Assembly (NCBI RefSeq): GCF_000576305.1
Contig: NZ_BAVZ01000003.1
Coordinates: forward strand, 310,001-374,000
DNA: 64,000 nt
DNA from: Paenibacillus pini JCM 16418
Lineage (GTDB): Bacteria > Bacillota > Bacilli > Paenibacillales > Paenibacillaceae
Direction: 5' to 3'
Positions 63,488-64,000 of the stretch are shown piece by piece. The translations under genes were made by a program, and so were the position numbers. The first letter of the stretch is position 1; the number at the start of each line of letters is the position of its first letter. The notes under the pieces were generated by a model that had not been told where the DNA came from, made no database searches, and was given only the letters and a program-made list of their open reading frames with translations.

Positions 63488-63511
63488 AGCGATCCCCTCC
63501 TCACTCTTACT

Positions 63512-64000
63512 CTACTCTAACCAACAATTCACTTTTGAGATATCTTCTCTGTGTGTACCATCTTCTCCCGCTTCCGTTTCCATTACAATTGGAATCCCAC
63601 TAAACTCGCGATAAGAAAGAAGGCTTTTAAAAGCTTCGTCACCGATATACCCTTGGCCAATGCGAGCGTGACGATCTTTTCCCATACCCAAAGGATACTT
63701 CGAGTCATTCAGATGTACAGCATCAAGGTTCTCCCAATACCCAAGGGCCTGGCCTTTCTCTATCATCTGTTCGGTCTTAGAAGGATCCCATGTCCCAGAA
63801 GCAAATGCATGACAGGTATCCAAGCAAAATCCGATTTTCTCCGGATATTGACTTAGCGAGCGGATTTGCACCAACTCTTCAAGCGTAATTCCCATCGAAC
63901 CGGGTAATCCCGCCTGGTTTTCCAATAAAATTTTGGTTTTACCATTCCAAGTTGCTAATACCTCATTAAGACATTGTATTATATTTTTATATCCTTGTAA
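63512..64000 (-). CDS. nfo: Endonuclease IV (5' part outside window)
   Basis: Partial gene: the reading frame is open from 64000 to the stop at 63512, giving the last 162 codons. The zinc-ligand motifs of endonuclease IV are seen: Glu in LLENQAG, CLDTCHAFASG with Asp and His, VHLNDSKYPLG, GKDRHARIGQGYIG, and ETEAGEDG at the end. It cleaves abasic sites in DNA for base-excision repair. The start lies beyond the window edge. It probably leads the operon with the cPPR, thioredoxin, ABC and methyltransferase genes, whose spacing is tight. Confidence 0.92.
   Translation of the reverse strand, partial: LQGYKNIIQCLNEVLATWNGKTKILLENQAGLPGSMGITLEELVQIRSLSQYPEKIGFCLDTCHAFASGTWDPSKTEQMIEKGQALGYWENLDAVHLNDSKYPLGMGKDRHARIGQGYIGDEAFKSLLSYREFSGIPIVMETEAGEDGTHREDISKVNCWLE

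Noticed and set aside
1..64000. CRISPR array, tRNA or rRNA gene, IS element, prophage or restriction/defence island
   Set aside because: No direct-repeat array, cloverleaf, transposase, phage structural gene or known defence gene set was seen; XerS is a housekeeping recombinase here.

Overview
The window reads as chromosomal DNA of a low-to-mid G+C, endospore-former-type Bacillota, most like Paenibacillus. Pointers are strong AGGAGG-type ribosome binding sites with frequent TTG/GTG starts, XerS, a LysM-3D cell-wall protein behind a c-di-AMP (ydaO/yuaA) riboswitch, a pdhABC-lpdA operon, glgBACD-type glycogen genes, and a Tad-like operon of the kind seen in Paenibacillus. The genus call is inference from gene content. 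No rRNA, tRNA, CRISPR array, IS element or prophage was seen.

Layout. 1-4 kb: SDR fragment, GNAT, xerS, mobB-moeA. 4-7 kb: a PspA / DUF350 / DUF4178 / DUF4247 membrane-stress-type cluster. 7-10 kb: an old yellow enzyme, a polysaccharide deacetylase and the riboswitch-controlled 3D-domain protein. 10-14 kb: ppk1 with a PhoP-box-like array upstream, convergent with a Ppx/GppA phosphatase. 14-16.4 kb: a polar amino-acid ABC transporter with ARG-box-like palindromes. 16.6-23.2 kb: GH13 amylase, glgA, glgB, glgC. 23.3-27.5 kb: two-component system, FG-GAP-like lipoprotein and an orphan PhnC-like ATPase. 27.6-34.3 kb: MFS, ArsR-type regulator, HAD phosphatase, topB, ppk2. 34.3-42.5 kb: gltD, dfrA, thyA, and the pyruvate dehydrogenase operon. 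42.7-50 kb: esterase, LMW-PTP, TRIC-type channel, thiN, NlpC/P60, response regulator, moeB-like, ABC-F. 50-60.8 kb: a ten-gene Tad-like secretion/pilus operon headed by a Ser/Thr kinase fused to a ParA-like domain. 61-64 kb: RlmM-like methyltransferase, ABC ATPase, thioredoxin, cyclic-phosphate-processing receiver protein, nfo.

The most unusual biology is the 50-61 kb operon: a kinase-ParA fusion, a SAF protein, two further ParA/TadZ-like proteins without Walker A lysines, a TadA-type ATPase, one long protein that appears to join both platform proteins, and four small single-pass proteins with no recognised family. It is preceded by a sigma-A promoter and a long rod-shaped terminator inside its own leader. 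No prepilin peptidase is present.

A caution on sequence quality: four genes (DUF4247, glgB, ABC-F, tadA) each lack exactly one base, and adding one base rebuilds a family-like protein. Three of the four sites are short homopolymers. This points to consensus errors rather than four independent pseudogenes.
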